Below are positions 1-8,313 of a DNA stretch of 64,000 nt, piece by piece. The position numbers and the translations under genes are program-made. This DNA comes from Paenibacillus faecalis. Lineage in GTDB: Bacteria; Bacillota; Bacilli; Paenibacillales; Paenibacillaceae. Position 1 is the first letter of the stretch, and each line of letters starts with the position of its first letter. The stretch covers positions 662,006-726,005 of the forward strand of contig NZ_LT985747.1 of the NCBI RefSeq assembly GCF_900289175.1, in the 5' to 3' direction. Below the pieces are notes generated by a model that was given only the letters and a program-made list of their open reading frames with translations, was not told the origin of the DNA and did no database searches.

Positions 1-570
1 TGATATCCCAATGACTCCGCTTTTTAACGCTGTATCAAAATCCTCCAGATCGATCATTAAACCACCTGCGATGACAGGTACATCCAATTCCTTACGAATT
101 CTGTCCATTATTCTCTGACAGACCATGCCAGGCAGCACTTCAATAGCATCCGGACCAGATGCCTTCGTCATTCTGATCCCGTTATCGAGCGATACCGAAT
201 CAAATACGAACAGCCGCTGTACGGTAAGCAGTCCCCACTTTTTCGCTTCGGTGATCGCTGAATTTTTCGTTGTGACAATGCCGTCAATTCCGACCTTTTC
301 AGCCAAGTAGGCTATCCCCGTTCTGTCCTTCCCAATTCCTTCAATCAGATCAAAATGAACAAATGACAATTTTCCCGCTTCCCGAATTTGTTCAACAATC
401 GAATCAATGACAAAAATATCTGTCTTCAGAATAAATACAATATTTGAATCCGTCTCAAGAACAGAAGGCAGTTCATCTACATTCAATAACGAAGTAATGA
501 TCGGTTTACGTTTCAAGCAATAAGCAATTCGCTCGGCACCATTCACGCTAGCTTTCAAATTCATTTTCAT
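1..570 (-). CDS. glpP: Glycerol-3-phosphate-responsive antiterminator GlpP (3' end cut by window)
   Basis: RNA-binding antiterminator that, with glycerol-3-phosphate bound, lets RNA polymerase read through leader terminators of glp operons. I translated 190 codons from the ATG at 570 without meeting a stop; the B. subtilis protein is about 192 residues, so only the last few residues are missing. Family blocks are visible: FVHFDLIEGIGKDRTGIAYL (residues about 80-99), DGIVTTKN, LLTVQRLFVFDS, and PVIAGGLMIDLEDF near the end, the (beta/alpha) barrel face that binds the phosphate. The start has GAGGTGA 5 nt upstream; the Met two codons later is an alternative. It follows the HAD phosphatase gene by 75 bp on the same strand and may be co-transcribed. 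The target glpF/glpK/glpD genes are expected beyond the left edge but are not seen. Confidence 0.9.
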   Translation of the reverse strand, partial: MKMNLKASVNGAERIAYCLKRKPIITSLLNVDELPSVLETDSNIVFILKTDIFVIDSIVEQIREAGKLSFVHFDLIEGIGKDRTGIAYLAEKVGIDGIVTTKNSAITEAKKWGLLTVQRLFVFDSVSLDNGIRMTKASGPDAIEVLPGMVCQRIMDRIRKELDVPVIAGGLMIDLEDFDTALKSGVIGIS

Positions 571-645
571 TTCCTTCACCTCTTTGTTGAAACAACTTCT
601 CCGGTTCTCCCGTTGTAACAACATATTTGATTTCACGTTGAAATA

Positions 646-1443
646 TTAAATTTGTACACTTTTAAGACTTCTGCGGTAAATATCATAGATAGAGTTCAAC
701 ACATAGGTAGGTTTAACCTGGTTAGCTGATAAATCCTCCTGTTGAGTTGCACCGGTAAGCACGAGTGCAGTGCTCATTCCTGCATTGTTACCCATCAAAA
801 TATCCGTTTCCAGCCGATCTCCAGCCATCAGACAATCCTTCGCTTCCACTTGCAATATGTCAAGAGCAGCCAGTGCCGTTAATATCGAAGGTTTACCCAT
901 AATTAAATTGATCTTCGTGCCAGTCGTTCCTTCGATCGCACCTATCATCCCGCCGCAATCAGGCACATCTCCGTCCGGCATTGGACAAGTACGGTCCGGA
1001 TGAGTGGCAATAACATCGGCCCCATTTTTAATCGCCCGGTAAGCGAATTCAAGATGGTCATAATGAAATCCCCGATCCCAGGAAACCACCACCACATCCG
1101 TTTCTTCAGGAGAGGCAGCAAATTCAATTCCATTCTCAAAAAGTTCTCTTTTCAATATATCTTCACCGATCACAAACACCTTTTCTCCGTTATGATGCTG
1201 TTGCAAATAGTGAATCGTAACAAGCACAGGGTTCAATATATTGTTCAGACCAACCTTGATACCGAAAGAATTCAGTTTTTTCAAATAATTTTCTCTGGAT
1301 TCAATCGTTTTGTTCGTTAAGAAGAGCAGCTTTTTATCCATCGATTGCAAATAACGAATTGTTTCAACTGCGCCCTCAATCACTTTATCTCCAAGATAGA
1401 TCGTTCCATCCAGATCAAATATATAACCTTTATAATGGTGCAT
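646..1443 (-). CDS. HAD-superfamily (subclass IIA, NagD/AraL-like) sugar-phosphate phosphatase
   Basis: Predicted cytosolic phosphatase of 265 residues. Motif I is FDLDGT at residues 9-14 (nucleophile D10, acid/base D12), motif II is LFLTNKT, a C2-type cap follows, and the C-terminal GKPS and MAGDRLETDI segments carry the lysine and Mg-binding aspartates. The chosen ATG at 1443 lies 6 nt after AGGGGGAG; an upstream in-frame start at 1473 lacks such a site. Members of this group (NagD, AraL, YutF, PGP-like) dephosphorylate sugar or polyol phosphates. Its position just upstream of glpP suggests glycerol-3-phosphate or a related metabolite as substrate, but that is inference from context only. 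Confidence 0.85.
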   Translation of the reverse strand: MHHYKGYIFDLDGTIYLGDKVIEGAVETIRYLQSMDKKLLFLTNKTIESRENYLKKLNSFGIKVGLNNILNPVLVTIHYLQQHHNGEKVFVIGEDILKRELFENGIEFAASPEETDVVVVSWDRGFHYDHLEFAYRAIKNGADVIATHPDRTCPMPDGDVPDCGGMIGAIEGTTGTKINLIMGKPSILTALAALDILQVEAKDCLMAGDRLETDILMGNNAGMSTALVLTGATQQEDLSANQVKPTYVLNSIYDIYRRSLKSVQI

Positions 1444-1473
1444 CCAAACTCCCCCTAATCGCACATCAAGCAT

Positions 1474-1976
1474 TTTTTATGTATATACAAAAATAAGAAG
1501 CACTCTGCATAAAACGTTTCCAACACAAAGAAAGCGTTTTAGTCATGCAAAGGCTTCTCATCATCTCTACCCAGCTCCAAAACTTAGATATCATTATACC
1601 ATAAAGGCTGTTTGCATGGATGAAGCTTTCATAAAGTCTTGTTTTAACAAATTGATTACCACCCTTTATTAACCTAATAATTGTCATTTTGAACTTTATA
1701 ATTATTAACGAAATGTTATAAATTTCAATTAAATGTAAAATTAGTTCACACAAAATTCACATTTAAGTATATAATTAGGGCAGGATTTCCAGAAAAAATA
1801 TAATACAACCTAATCTTTAAATCCGCTTCCTCTATTTTTCCGTTCTATTACTCCTAATCTAATCGCTGCTATTTTCCATATCTATTATCTACTTTATTCG
1901 ACTCTATCCTACTTCATTCTCATCTTTTCTTTCATGTATATAGACTCTTTATGAGTTTATATAAAACCTTATACAT
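1474..1976. other. Gene-free, AT-rich intergenic region
   Basis: Very AT-rich sequence between the divergent HAD phosphatase and LPMO genes. A 95-codon minus-strand reading frame crosses it (1466-1753), but it has no convincing ribosome binding site and reads as low-complexity hydrophobic residues, so I do not call it. The 3' half presumably holds the promoter of the LPMO gene; I could not identify it with certainty. Confidence 0.5.
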
Positions 1977-2095
1977 AAGGAGGTGATATCTTTCAACCAG
2001 GACATCTAAATCCATAATGAGGGGAGGTATTCTTTGATATCAAGGAACTAAGTCAAAAAAACTTAATATTTTCAAAATTAAAGGAGGATCATCCA
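1977..2095 (+). promoter_or_regulatory. LPMO mRNA leader with orphan Shine-Dalgarno elements
   Basis: AAGGAGGTGAT at 1977-1987 is a perfect 11-nt complement to the 16S 3' end, yet no ATG, GTG or TTG follows within usable distance. A second site, GGGGAGG at 2021-2027, precedes a TTG at 2034 that opens a five-codon frame (TTG ATA TCA AGG AAC TAA, ends 2051). The genuine site of the LPMO gene is AAAGGAGG at 2080-2087, 8 nt before its ATG. The first element resembles the STAB-SD ribosome-binding sites that stabilise 5' ends of some Bacillus toxin mRNAs; the role here is inference. Confidence 0.45.
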
Positions 2096-3442
2096 ATGAC
2101 TACTCGTTCATCTAATTCAACGATTGCGAAACTGCTCGCTATGTGTGGTATGATGATTGCTGCTGCAGTTTTTATGATGTTTATGTCAGAAAAAGTGTCT
2201 GCTCACGGTTGGGTTGATAGCCCAGGAAGCCGCGCTATCTTATGTAAAAACGGTCAAAATACGGATTGCGGAGCAATCATTTATGAGCCTCAAAGCTTGG
2301 AAGCACCTAAAGGCTTTCCTGCAGCTGGACCTGCTGACGGAAAAATTGCAAGTGCAGGCGGAATCTTTCCAAAGCTGGATGAGCAGTCAGCCACACGCTG
2401 GACCAAGGTGAATATGTCCCCTGGAACCAACACGTTTACCTGGAAGTTAACTGCAGCTCACGCTACAAGCAGCTGGAAGTATTATATTACGAAACCGAAC
2501 TGGAATCCGAACGCTGCTCTGACACGTGATTCCTTTGACCTTACCCCATTCTGCTCCGTCGACCACGGCGGTACCCGTCCTCCGAACACGTATAGCGATA
2601 CGTGCAATGTACCACAACGTACCGGTTATCATGTCATCTTGGCTGTTTGGGAAATCGCGGACACAGCCAATGCATTTTACAACGTAATTGATGTTAATTT
2701 CGGTGGAAGCAACCCGGTCGATAATGAAGCTCCAACAGCGCCCTCTTCACTTGCTTCCTCAAACGTTGCAAGCACATCTGTATCTCTGGCTTGGAGAGCA
2801 GCCACAGACAACGTAGGTGTGACTGGCTATAAAGTATACAACGGCAACGATCTTGTCACAACCGTATCCGGCTCAACGCTAAATTATACAGTAACCGGTT
2901 TGAATGCAAATACAGCCTATACCTTTACGGTAAAGGCTGTAGATGCTGCTGGCAACTTGTCCAATGCCAGCAATGCCGTTCGTGTGACCACAAGTCCTGC
3001 TGTAGTTGATAACGAAGCACCGACTGCCCCTGGAAATCTGCGTGTCAATGGCAGTCCAACTTCGACAAGTGTTTCTCTTGCATGGAACCCGTCCACAGAC
3101 AATGTAGGTGTAACGGGTTATAAGGTTTACCGCGGCACAACATTGGCAGGGACCGTATCAGGCACAACCAGCAGCTACACCGTATCTGGCCTAAGTCCAA
3201 ATACCGCCTATACCTTTACCGTTCTTGCCGTTGACGCAGCCGGTAACGAATCACCCGCCAGTAATTCTGTAAGCGCAACAACCGTAGATGGACCTGCCGT
3301 TCAAGCGTGGGCACCGAACACGTCATATACCGTTGGCACACAGGTAAGCTACAATGGCTCGACATATGAATGCCGTCAGTCCCACACTTCATTGAACGGC
3401 TGGGAGCCTCCTAATGCTTCAGCCCTTTGGAAGCTAGTATAA
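2096..3442 (+). CDS. Secreted AA10 lytic polysaccharide monooxygenase with two FnIII domains and a CBM5/12 chitin-binding module
   Basis: Extracellular copper enzyme that oxidatively cleaves crystalline chitin (or cellulose). Residues 1-36 are a Sec signal peptide ending VSA, so cleavage exposes His37 (HGWV), the N-terminal half of the copper histidine brace; His122 (TAAHATSSW) is the second brace ligand and Phe194 ([10 protein letters not shown]) fits the axial position. The catalytic domain spans about 37-205, followed by FnIII repeats at about 211-300 and 307-397, each with the [11 protein letters not shown] core, and a C-terminal CBM5/12 at about 405-448 ([18 protein letters not shown], ending W-K-L-V). 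The substrate is most likely chitin given the CBM, but AA10 members with cellulose activity exist. A monocistronic gene with its own terminator. Confidence 0.93.
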   Translation: MTTRSSNSTIAKLLAMCGMMIAAAVFMMFMSEKVSAHGWVDSPGSRAILCKNGQNTDCGAIIYEPQSLEAPKGFPAAGPADGKIASAGGIFPKLDEQSATRWTKVNMSPGTNTFTWKLTAAHATSSWKYYITKPNWNPNAALTRDSFDLTPFCSVDHGGTRPPNTYSDTCNVPQRTGYHVILAVWEIADTANAFYNVIDVNFGGSNPVDNEAPTAPSSLASSNVASTSVSLAWRAATDNVGVTGYKVYNGNDLVTTVSGSTLNYTVTGLNANTAYTFTVKAVDAAGNLSNASNAVRVTTSPAVVDNEAPTAPGNLRVNGSPTSTSVSLAWNPSTDNVGVTGYKVYRGTTLAGTVSGTTSSYTVSGLSPNTAYTFTVLAVDAAGNESPASNSVSATTVDGPAVQAWAPNTSYTVGTQVSYNGSTYECRQSHTSLNGWEPPNASALWKLV

Positions 3443-3485
3443 ATATATTCACGTAATCATAATATAGACTTATTTTTCACAACAA

Positions 3486-3546
3486 AAAACCCCTTTGATT
3501 GAGAACCACATCCCGCAAAGAGGTTCGTTCTCATCAAAGGGGTTTT
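3486..3546. terminator. Bidirectional terminator between the LPMO and MetE-like genes
   Basis: Long hairpin: arm 3486-3506 (AAAACCCCTTTGATTGAGAAC) pairs with 3527-3546 (GTTCTCATCAAAGGGGTTTT). The A/T-flanked arms give U-runs in both directions, which fits two convergent genes ending at 3442 and 3559. Confidence 0.85.
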
Positions 3547-3558
3547 CCTAACCTTTTG

Positions 3559-4695
3559 TTATTTCCAGATTTCGTCCGCAATCTCTTTAATCAAAGAAAG
3601 CTTCTTCCACTGCTGCTCTTCTGTTAATATGTTGCCTTCCTCTGTGGATGCAAAGCCGCATTGAGGGCTTAAGCAAAGCTGATTCAAATCAACAATTTGA
3701 GCCGCTTCCTGAATGCGGCGAATGATCTCCTGCTTATCTTCAAGCTCGCCTGTTTTGGACGAGACCAGCCCGAGGACAACCTGCTGATCCTTCAAATGTT
3801 TAAGTGGCGTAAAGCCCCCTGCCCGGTCTGTATCAAACTCCAAGTAATATCCATCAATCCGATCGATGCCAAAAAGATATTCTGCCACAGGTTCATACCC
3901 GCCGGAGGCAGCCCATGTTGATTGGTAATTCCCCCGGCACACATGCATAGTGATGATGAGATCCTCCGGCAGCCCGGCAACAGCTTGACTGTTTATAGTC
4001 GCATAAAGCTCTGCAATGTCAGAAAATTTCGTTGCATCCTCCTGAATCAAACTCCAGTAATTTTTGTCACAGAGCATTCCCCACGTGCAGTCATCCAGCT
4101 GAATGCTGCGGCAGCCTGCTTCATAAAGCGCAAGCATAGCTGCATTGTAGGCAGCTGCTATATCAGCTGTCAATTGCTCTGTGCTGCTGTAATAAGAGTC
4201 GGTACTGGCCTTGTTCTCCGGACGCTGAAGCTCTGCAAAAAATTGGGCCGGTGCCGGTATCGCCTGGCGAGCGATGACACCCTCTCCGGCCACTTCTTTT
4301 AGAAATTTAAAATGCTCTACAAATGGATGGCTGGAGAAGCCGATTTTGCTATTCAAACGGGCGGTTTCTGCACGGGTCTTAGCACCATGGAACTGATAAC
4401 CTTTGTCTGATTTCACTTTTTCCACTCCATCCAGTCCCCACATAAAATCAAGATGCCACCATGAACGTCTGAACTCTCCATCCGTTACAGCTTTTAACCC
4501 TACAGACTTTTGCTTGGCTACAAGCTTGATGATTTCCCGATCTTCTACCCGCTCAAGTTCCTCCGCACTGATCTCGTTTTTTTCAAATTTGTTTCTGGCC
4601 TCTTTCAGAATCTCCGGACGCAAAAAACTGCCAACCGTATCATGCCTAAAAGGTGCAACTGTTCTTTGTTTGCCACTTTCTATAACCTGACTCAT
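3559..4695 (-). CDS. MetE C-terminal-domain-like methyltransferase (YxjG/YxjH family)
   Basis: Cytosolic zinc methyltransferase-like protein of 378 residues related to the catalytic C-terminal half of cobalamin-independent methionine synthase. Zn-ligand motifs are visible: IITMHVCRGNYQ (His-x-Cys) and LCLSPQCGFAS (Cys) near the C-terminus; RHDTVGSFLRPEIL at the N-terminus matches the YxjG group. Such stand-alone proteins lack the MetE N-terminal folate-binding domain, and the methyl donor is not settled. I place the start at ATG 4695, 9 nt after GGGG; a GTG two codons upstream (4701) is possible. I see no S-box (SAM) riboswitch upstream. GGTTATAG repeats at 4762-4769 and 4793-4800 may be regulator sites shared with a nearby LysR gene. 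Confidence 0.85.
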   Translation of the reverse strand: MSQVIESGKQRTVAPFRHDTVGSFLRPEILKEARNKFEKNEISAEELERVEDREIIKLVAKQKSVGLKAVTDGEFRRSWWHLDFMWGLDGVEKVKSDKGYQFHGAKTRAETARLNSKIGFSSHPFVEHFKFLKEVAGEGVIARQAIPAPAQFFAELQRPENKASTDSYYSSTEQLTADIAAAYNAAMLALYEAGCRSIQLDDCTWGMLCDKNYWSLIQEDATKFSDIAELYATINSQAVAGLPEDLIITMHVCRGNYQSTWAASGGYEPVAEYLFGIDRIDGYYLEFDTDRAGGFTPLKHLKDQQVVLGLVSSKTGELEDKQEIIRRIQEAAQIVDLNQLCLSPQCGFASTEEGNILTEEQQWKKLSLIKEIADEIWK

Positions 4696-4872
4696 CTTCA
4701 CTATCCCCTTTAACTATTAATCTGCTGCATTTACATTATATGAAAGATATCACAGTTCTCCGGTTATAGAGTAACTCCAAATAACTATTGCTGGTTATAG
4801 CTTTAAGCTATAGCAAATCTCTGCTTCAAACCAAATCATTAAAATTTATTTCATCAAAATCAAAAATATATA

Positions 4873-4901
4873 TTGATATTGATAATCATTATCAATATAA
4901 T
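4873..4901 (+). promoter_or_regulatory. Sigma-A promoter of the haem uptake operon
   Basis: TTGATA at 4873-4878 and TATAAT at 4896-4901 are separated by exactly 17 bp. Both elements are overlapped by the Fur-type palindromes, which places repression directly on polymerase binding. Confidence 0.85.
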
Positions 4902-4917
4902 GATAATCGTTATCAAT
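4878..4917 (+). promoter_or_regulatory. Two tandem Fur boxes
   Basis: ATTGATAATCATTATCAAT at 4878-4896 is a perfect 19-bp inverted repeat matching the Fur/PerR-type consensus (7-1-7 TGATAAT-ATTATCA). A second copy, ATGATAATCGTTATCAAT, lies at 4900-4917. Together they cover the spacer and -10 of the promoter, so the downstream operon should be induced by iron starvation. A Zur or PerR reading is less likely because the operon encodes haem uptake. Confidence 0.88.
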
Positions 4918-4937
4918 TATATAAAGGAGGATTATTT

Positions 4938-5981
4938 ATGAAGTTTAAACGCATAAAACCTGCTCTAATTCTTACCATGCTCGCAATTATCGTCGCAGCT
5001 TGCAATCAAACGCCGTCTGCCGATAGCACGTCATCACAGTCACAGCCTGTCTCCTCATCTGAGACAGCAACAGTAGCTAATACGAATCAAGGCTCTGAAA
5101 CAGCCTCTGATCAGGAAAAAGCTTCAAACGTACAATCGCAGTCCTCTACTGTTGATGAAGCACAGGTGGAAGAATTGATGAAGCAATTCAACGGGAAAAA
5201 GCCAGATCAAGTAGCTACGGTATCCGTCTCGATATCGGAGCTATTAAATGAGTTAGGTATCACCCCTGTTGGCGTGCCAACAACAAACAGCAAACTGCCG
5301 GAGGCTTTTGACAATGTACCTCGTATCGGTACATCCCACCAACCGGATCTGGAACAGATCGCCAAGTTGCAACCTGATTTCATCCTTGGACCATCATCGA
5401 TTAAAGACAGTCTGGACAAAGTGTTTCAATCCGCATCCTTGCCATCCGCTTACTTGCCCGCTGATTCACTGGATGAATTGAAACTTTCAATGATTACCCT
5501 CGGACGTCTGTTCGAGAAAGAAGATAAAGCAGCAGCATACTTACAGCAGTTCAACGAGAAAGAAGCCGCCATTATTGAGAAAACCAAAGGCAAAGAAGCA
5601 CCGTCAGTTATGATTTTGTTCGGATCTGCCGAATCACTTATGTTCATGAATGAGAATACATACACAGGCAGTTTAGTAAAGAAACTCGGCGCATCGAATG
5701 TGGTTAGTGATGTGCTCAAGCTGGAGGAAACTTATATTCCGCTCAATATGGAGAGCGTTGTAGCTGCAAATCCAGACGTTATTTTATTGGTTGCTCATGG
5801 TGATCCGGATGCAGTTGCCAAAAAATTTGAAGAAGATATAAAGAAAAACGGCGCCTGGGAAAAACTTAACGCATTCAAGAACAACAAGCTGATTGCGCTC
5901 GATAACAGCCTGTTCGGCATTGCATCCATAATCAAGGCTCCTGAGGCATACGAAGAGCTGTTTAACATATTGTACAACTGA
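4938..5981 (+). CDS. IsdE-like haem-binding lipoprotein of an ABC importer
   Basis: Lipid-anchored substrate-binding protein, 347 residues. Lipobox IVAAC puts the modified Cys at residue 22, followed by a Ser/Thr/Gln-rich tether (about 25-75) and a class III periplasmic-binding fold. Signature stretches match Staphylococcus IsdE: VGVPTTNSKLP, TYTGSLVKKLGASNV, VAHGDPDAVAKKF, KNNKLIALDNSLFG. His287 in the AHG motif corresponds to the IsdE haem-ligand His. The other IsdE ligand, a Met in the NPMSPD segment, aligns with His134 (GTSHQPD), so coordination may be bis-His; this alignment is from memory. The start at 4938 has AAAGGAGG 7 nt upstream; a reading frame open from 4788 covers the promoter and is not used. 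First gene of the Fur-controlled operon. Confidence 0.88.
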   Translation: MKFKRIKPALILTMLAIIVAACNQTPSADSTSSQSQPVSSSETATVANTNQGSETASDQEKASNVQSQSSTVDEAQVEELMKQFNGKKPDQVATVSVSISELLNELGITPVGVPTTNSKLPEAFDNVPRIGTSHQPDLEQIAKLQPDFILGPSSIKDSLDKVFQSASLPSAYLPADSLDELKLSMITLGRLFEKEDKAAAYLQQFNEKEAAIIEKTKGKEAPSVMILFGSAESLMFMNENTYTGSLVKKLGASNVVSDVLKLEETYIPLNMESVVAANPDVILLVAHGDPDAVAKKFEEDIKKNGAWEKLNAFKNNKLIALDNSLFGIASIIKAPEAYEELFNILYN

Positions 5982-5997
5982 TACGGAGGAATACAGT

Positions 5998-6990
5998 GTG
6001 ACGGAGAAACCATTGAAAAAAGCTGCGCTTCTCGGAATCACCACTTTGGCTTTGATCGCAGCCGTGGTGCTTTCCATCGGCCTGGGCAGTGTACAGTTAT
6101 CTCCGACAGATACGATAAGTACCTTGTTTGGAAGTGGAGATGAAGCCAACCGTACCATTTTGTGGGATATCCGCATTCCGAGAGTGTTGCTCGCTCTGTT
6201 GATCGGAGCAAACTTGGCGGCGTCAGGTGCATTGCTACAGGCAGTGATGCTGAATCCCTTGGCAGATCCCGGTCTTACGGGGGTATCTAGCGGAGCCGCA
6301 GTAGCTGTACTGTTTATCCTGCTGGCTCAACCCAAATACGTGTCACTGGTTCCATTAGCTGCGATTGTCGGCGGCTTGATTGCAGCGTTCCTCGTCTATA
6401 CATGGGCTTGGAACCGGCAAACCGGATTCACTCCGATCCGAATTATTCTGTCCGGTGTAGCCGTCAACGCTGTATTCGGCGGAGTTATCGGGCTGTTGTC
6501 GTTACTTTACAGCGATAAGCTCCCCTCTGCACTGCAATGGCTGAACGGGAGCTTATCCGGCAAAGGGATGAATGCTGTAGAAGTGCTGCTCCTCTATTCC
6601 TTCATCGGATGGATTGCAGCCCTGCTGTGTATCCGGCAAGCCAACATCTTACGGTTAGGAGAACAGGTTGCACATAATCTCGGGCAAAATTTAAATCGCA
6701 TCCGATTTACGCTTTCATTTGTAGCCGTTTATTTGGCTGCCATCTCTGTGTCAACTGTCGGACTAGTCGGTTTTGTCGGCCTCATCGTTCCGCATATTGC
6801 CCGTTTGCTCGTCGGTTCGGACTATAAGCAAGCATTGCCGATGAGCCTTCTGCTCGGAGCATTGATACTGCTTGCTGCAGATACAGCGGGACGAACCGCT
6901 TTCGCACCGACTGAAATCCCAGCCGGCATTGTGATGTCTATGCTTGGAGGACCTTATTTTCTTTACCTGATGCGTAAGGGGGAAACTTAA
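5998..6990 (+). CDS. FecCD-family haem/iron ABC transporter permease
   Basis: Polytopic membrane protein of 330 residues with about ten hydrophobic segments, forming the translocation channel for the substrate delivered by the IsdE-like lipoprotein. Family features: DIRIPRVLLALLIGANLAASG near residue 57, NPLADPGLTGVSSGAA, and VGFVGLIVPHIARLLVG near residue 260, the segment that contacts the ATPase. The GTG start at 5998 is preceded by GGAGG. It begins 16 bp after the lipoprotein stop and ends one base before the ATPase start, which indicates tight co-translation. Confidence 0.92.
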   Translation: MTEKPLKKAALLGITTLALIAAVVLSIGLGSVQLSPTDTISTLFGSGDEANRTILWDIRIPRVLLALLIGANLAASGALLQAVMLNPLADPGLTGVSSGAAVAVLFILLAQPKYVSLVPLAAIVGGLIAAFLVYTWAWNRQTGFTPIRIILSGVAVNAVFGGVIGLLSLLYSDKLPSALQWLNGSLSGKGMNAVEVLLLYSFIGWIAALLCIRQANILRLGEQVAHNLGQNLNRIRFTLSFVAVYLAAISVSTVGLVGFVGLIVPHIARLLVGSDYKQALPMSLLLGALILLAADTAGRTAFAPTEIPAGIVMSMLGGPYFLYLMRKGET

Positions 6991-6991
6991 T

Positions 6992-7795
6992 ATGCTTGAT
7001 ATCCAATCTTTAACGATACGTTATGCCGATCGAACCATTATCAACAACTTTTCACTTAAGGTACGTGAAGGAGAAGTCGTATCCATCATTGGACCGAATG
7101 GCTCCGGCAAATCAACGATACTTAAAGGATTAACACGCAATATTCCCAGCACGAGCGGACGTATCTGTATTGCTAATCGGGAATTGTCAGCCCTTAGCAC
7201 CAAAGAGGTCTCCCGCATCATGTGCATGCTTTGTCAATCCAATTCATGTCCGGCTGACATGACCGTTAAAGAATTAGTAGGCTACGGACGGGTTCCACAC
7301 AAGAAATGGTATGAACGCTTCGATTCAAACGACGAGGAAGTTATTGAATGGGCGCTTGATCAGACGGGCATGTTTCCATACCAAAACAGGTTGATCGTTT
7401 CGTTGTCAGGTGGAGAAACACAGCGCGCCTGGATTGCCATGGCCCTTGCACAGCGTCCAAAAATACTGCTTCTTGACGAGCCGACCACATACCTAGATAT
7501 TGCGCATCAGCTGGAAGTGCTTGAACTGATAAGCAGACTCAATGATGAATTAAACCTGACGGTCGTTATGGTCCTTCACGATCTAAATCATGCAAGTGCC
7601 TATAGTGACAAAATCACTGTCATACAAAACGGCATCATTCATGATTACGGTCCTCCACAGCAAGTGCTCACCCCGAATTTGATTCGTGAAGTATACGGCG
7701 TTGAATCGGAAGTGGAATATGTTGATAGTAGTTCCACCCCACGCATTCATATTTTAAAGAAAAGTAGAGGGATCAGTTATGAAGCCATTGGATAA
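6992..7795 (+). CDS. Haem/iron ABC transporter ATP-binding protein
   Basis: Cytoplasmic ATPase of 267 residues that energises the permease encoded just upstream. Walker A is GPNGSGKST (about 34-42), the signature is LSGGETQR, Walker B is ILLLDEPTTYLD and the H-loop is VLHDLNHA, all canonical. The layout is that of FhuC/HmuV-type importers. Its 3' end overlaps the HugZ-like gene by 17 bp, so the two are translationally coupled. Confidence 0.92.
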   Translation: MLDIQSLTIRYADRTIINNFSLKVREGEVVSIIGPNGSGKSTILKGLTRNIPSTSGRICIANRELSALSTKEVSRIMCMLCQSNSCPADMTVKELVGYGRVPHKKWYERFDSNDEEVIEWALDQTGMFPYQNRLIVSLSGGETQRAWIAMALAQRPKILLLDEPTTYLDIAHQLEVLELISRLNDELNLTVVMVLHDLNHASAYSDKITVIQNGIIHDYGPPQQVLTPNLIREVYGVESEVEYVDSSSTPRIHILKKSRGISYEAIG

Positions 7796-8288
7796 AGAAA
7801 AAATCAAGTTGGAATATTTAACGTTTACAGATCACACAAAAACAATCATGTTAAGCACGGTGAATAAAGATGGACAGCCGTTTATCTCCTATGCCCCTTT
7901 TGTAAAAAAGAACGGTAAGCTCTACATCTACATCAGTAAAATCGCCAATCATTATTATCACATCGAGAATCATCCAGCTGTAGACGTCATGTTTATCGAA
8001 GACGAGATGCAATGCAGAAATCTGTTCGCCCGTCAAAGAGCAAGATTCGCTTGTACAGCCATCAATCTAGGAAACAAAGGATACGAAGATATCTTTGATT
8101 TGTTCGGTCAGATCTTTGGGGAAAGTATGATTCGAATGCTTCAGGGATTGGATTTTTCACTGTTTGAGCTAACTGTACATGAAGGGCGTTATGTGGTCGG
8201 TTTCGGTCAAGCGTTTGACATCGATTTATCGGGCAACCGATTTGACCTTGTCTCAAGGGATGGACATATGTCTGAAGCATCCATATAA
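7779..8288 (+). CDS. HugZ/ChuZ-like haem-degrading protein (split-barrel FMN-binding fold)
   Basis: 169-residue cytosolic protein of the pyridoxamine-phosphate-oxidase-like split barrel. The N-terminal part (TIMLSTVNKDGQPFISYAPF, about 22-41) and the C-terminal GRYVVGFGQAFDIDLSG (about 137-152) match HugZ-type haem oxygenases; the C-terminal DGHM puts a His at 163, where HugZ/ChuZ have a haem-ligating His in a C-terminal loop. The expected role is to open the porphyrin ring and release iron from imported haem. It overlaps the transporter ATPase gene by 17 bp, which supports that role. A generic flavin-binding oxidoreductase is the alternative. Confidence 0.82.
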   Translation: MKPLDKEKIKLEYLTFTDHTKTIMLSTVNKDGQPFISYAPFVKKNGKLYIYISKIANHYYHIENHPAVDVMFIEDEMQCRNLFARQRARFACTAINLGNKGYEDIFDLFGQIFGESMIRMLQGLDFSLFELTVHEGRYVVGFGQAFDIDLSGNRFDLVSRDGHMSEASI

Positions 8289-8313
8289 AACCTTGAAAGG
8301 AGTACGGACACAA

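Noticed and set aside
1466-1753. 95-codon minus-strand frame upstream of the HAD phosphatase
   Set aside because: No ribosome binding site, low-complexity AT-driven composition, and it overlaps the start of the phosphatase gene.
4788-4937. Open extension of the IsdE-like gene to 4788
   Set aside because: It would translate the promoter and Fur boxes; the lipoprotein signal and strong ribosome binding site define the start at 4938.
4710-4937. S-box (SAM) riboswitch before the MetE-like gene
   Set aside because: Expected for yxjG-type genes, but I found neither the conserved S-box core nor a terminator hairpin in the short leader.
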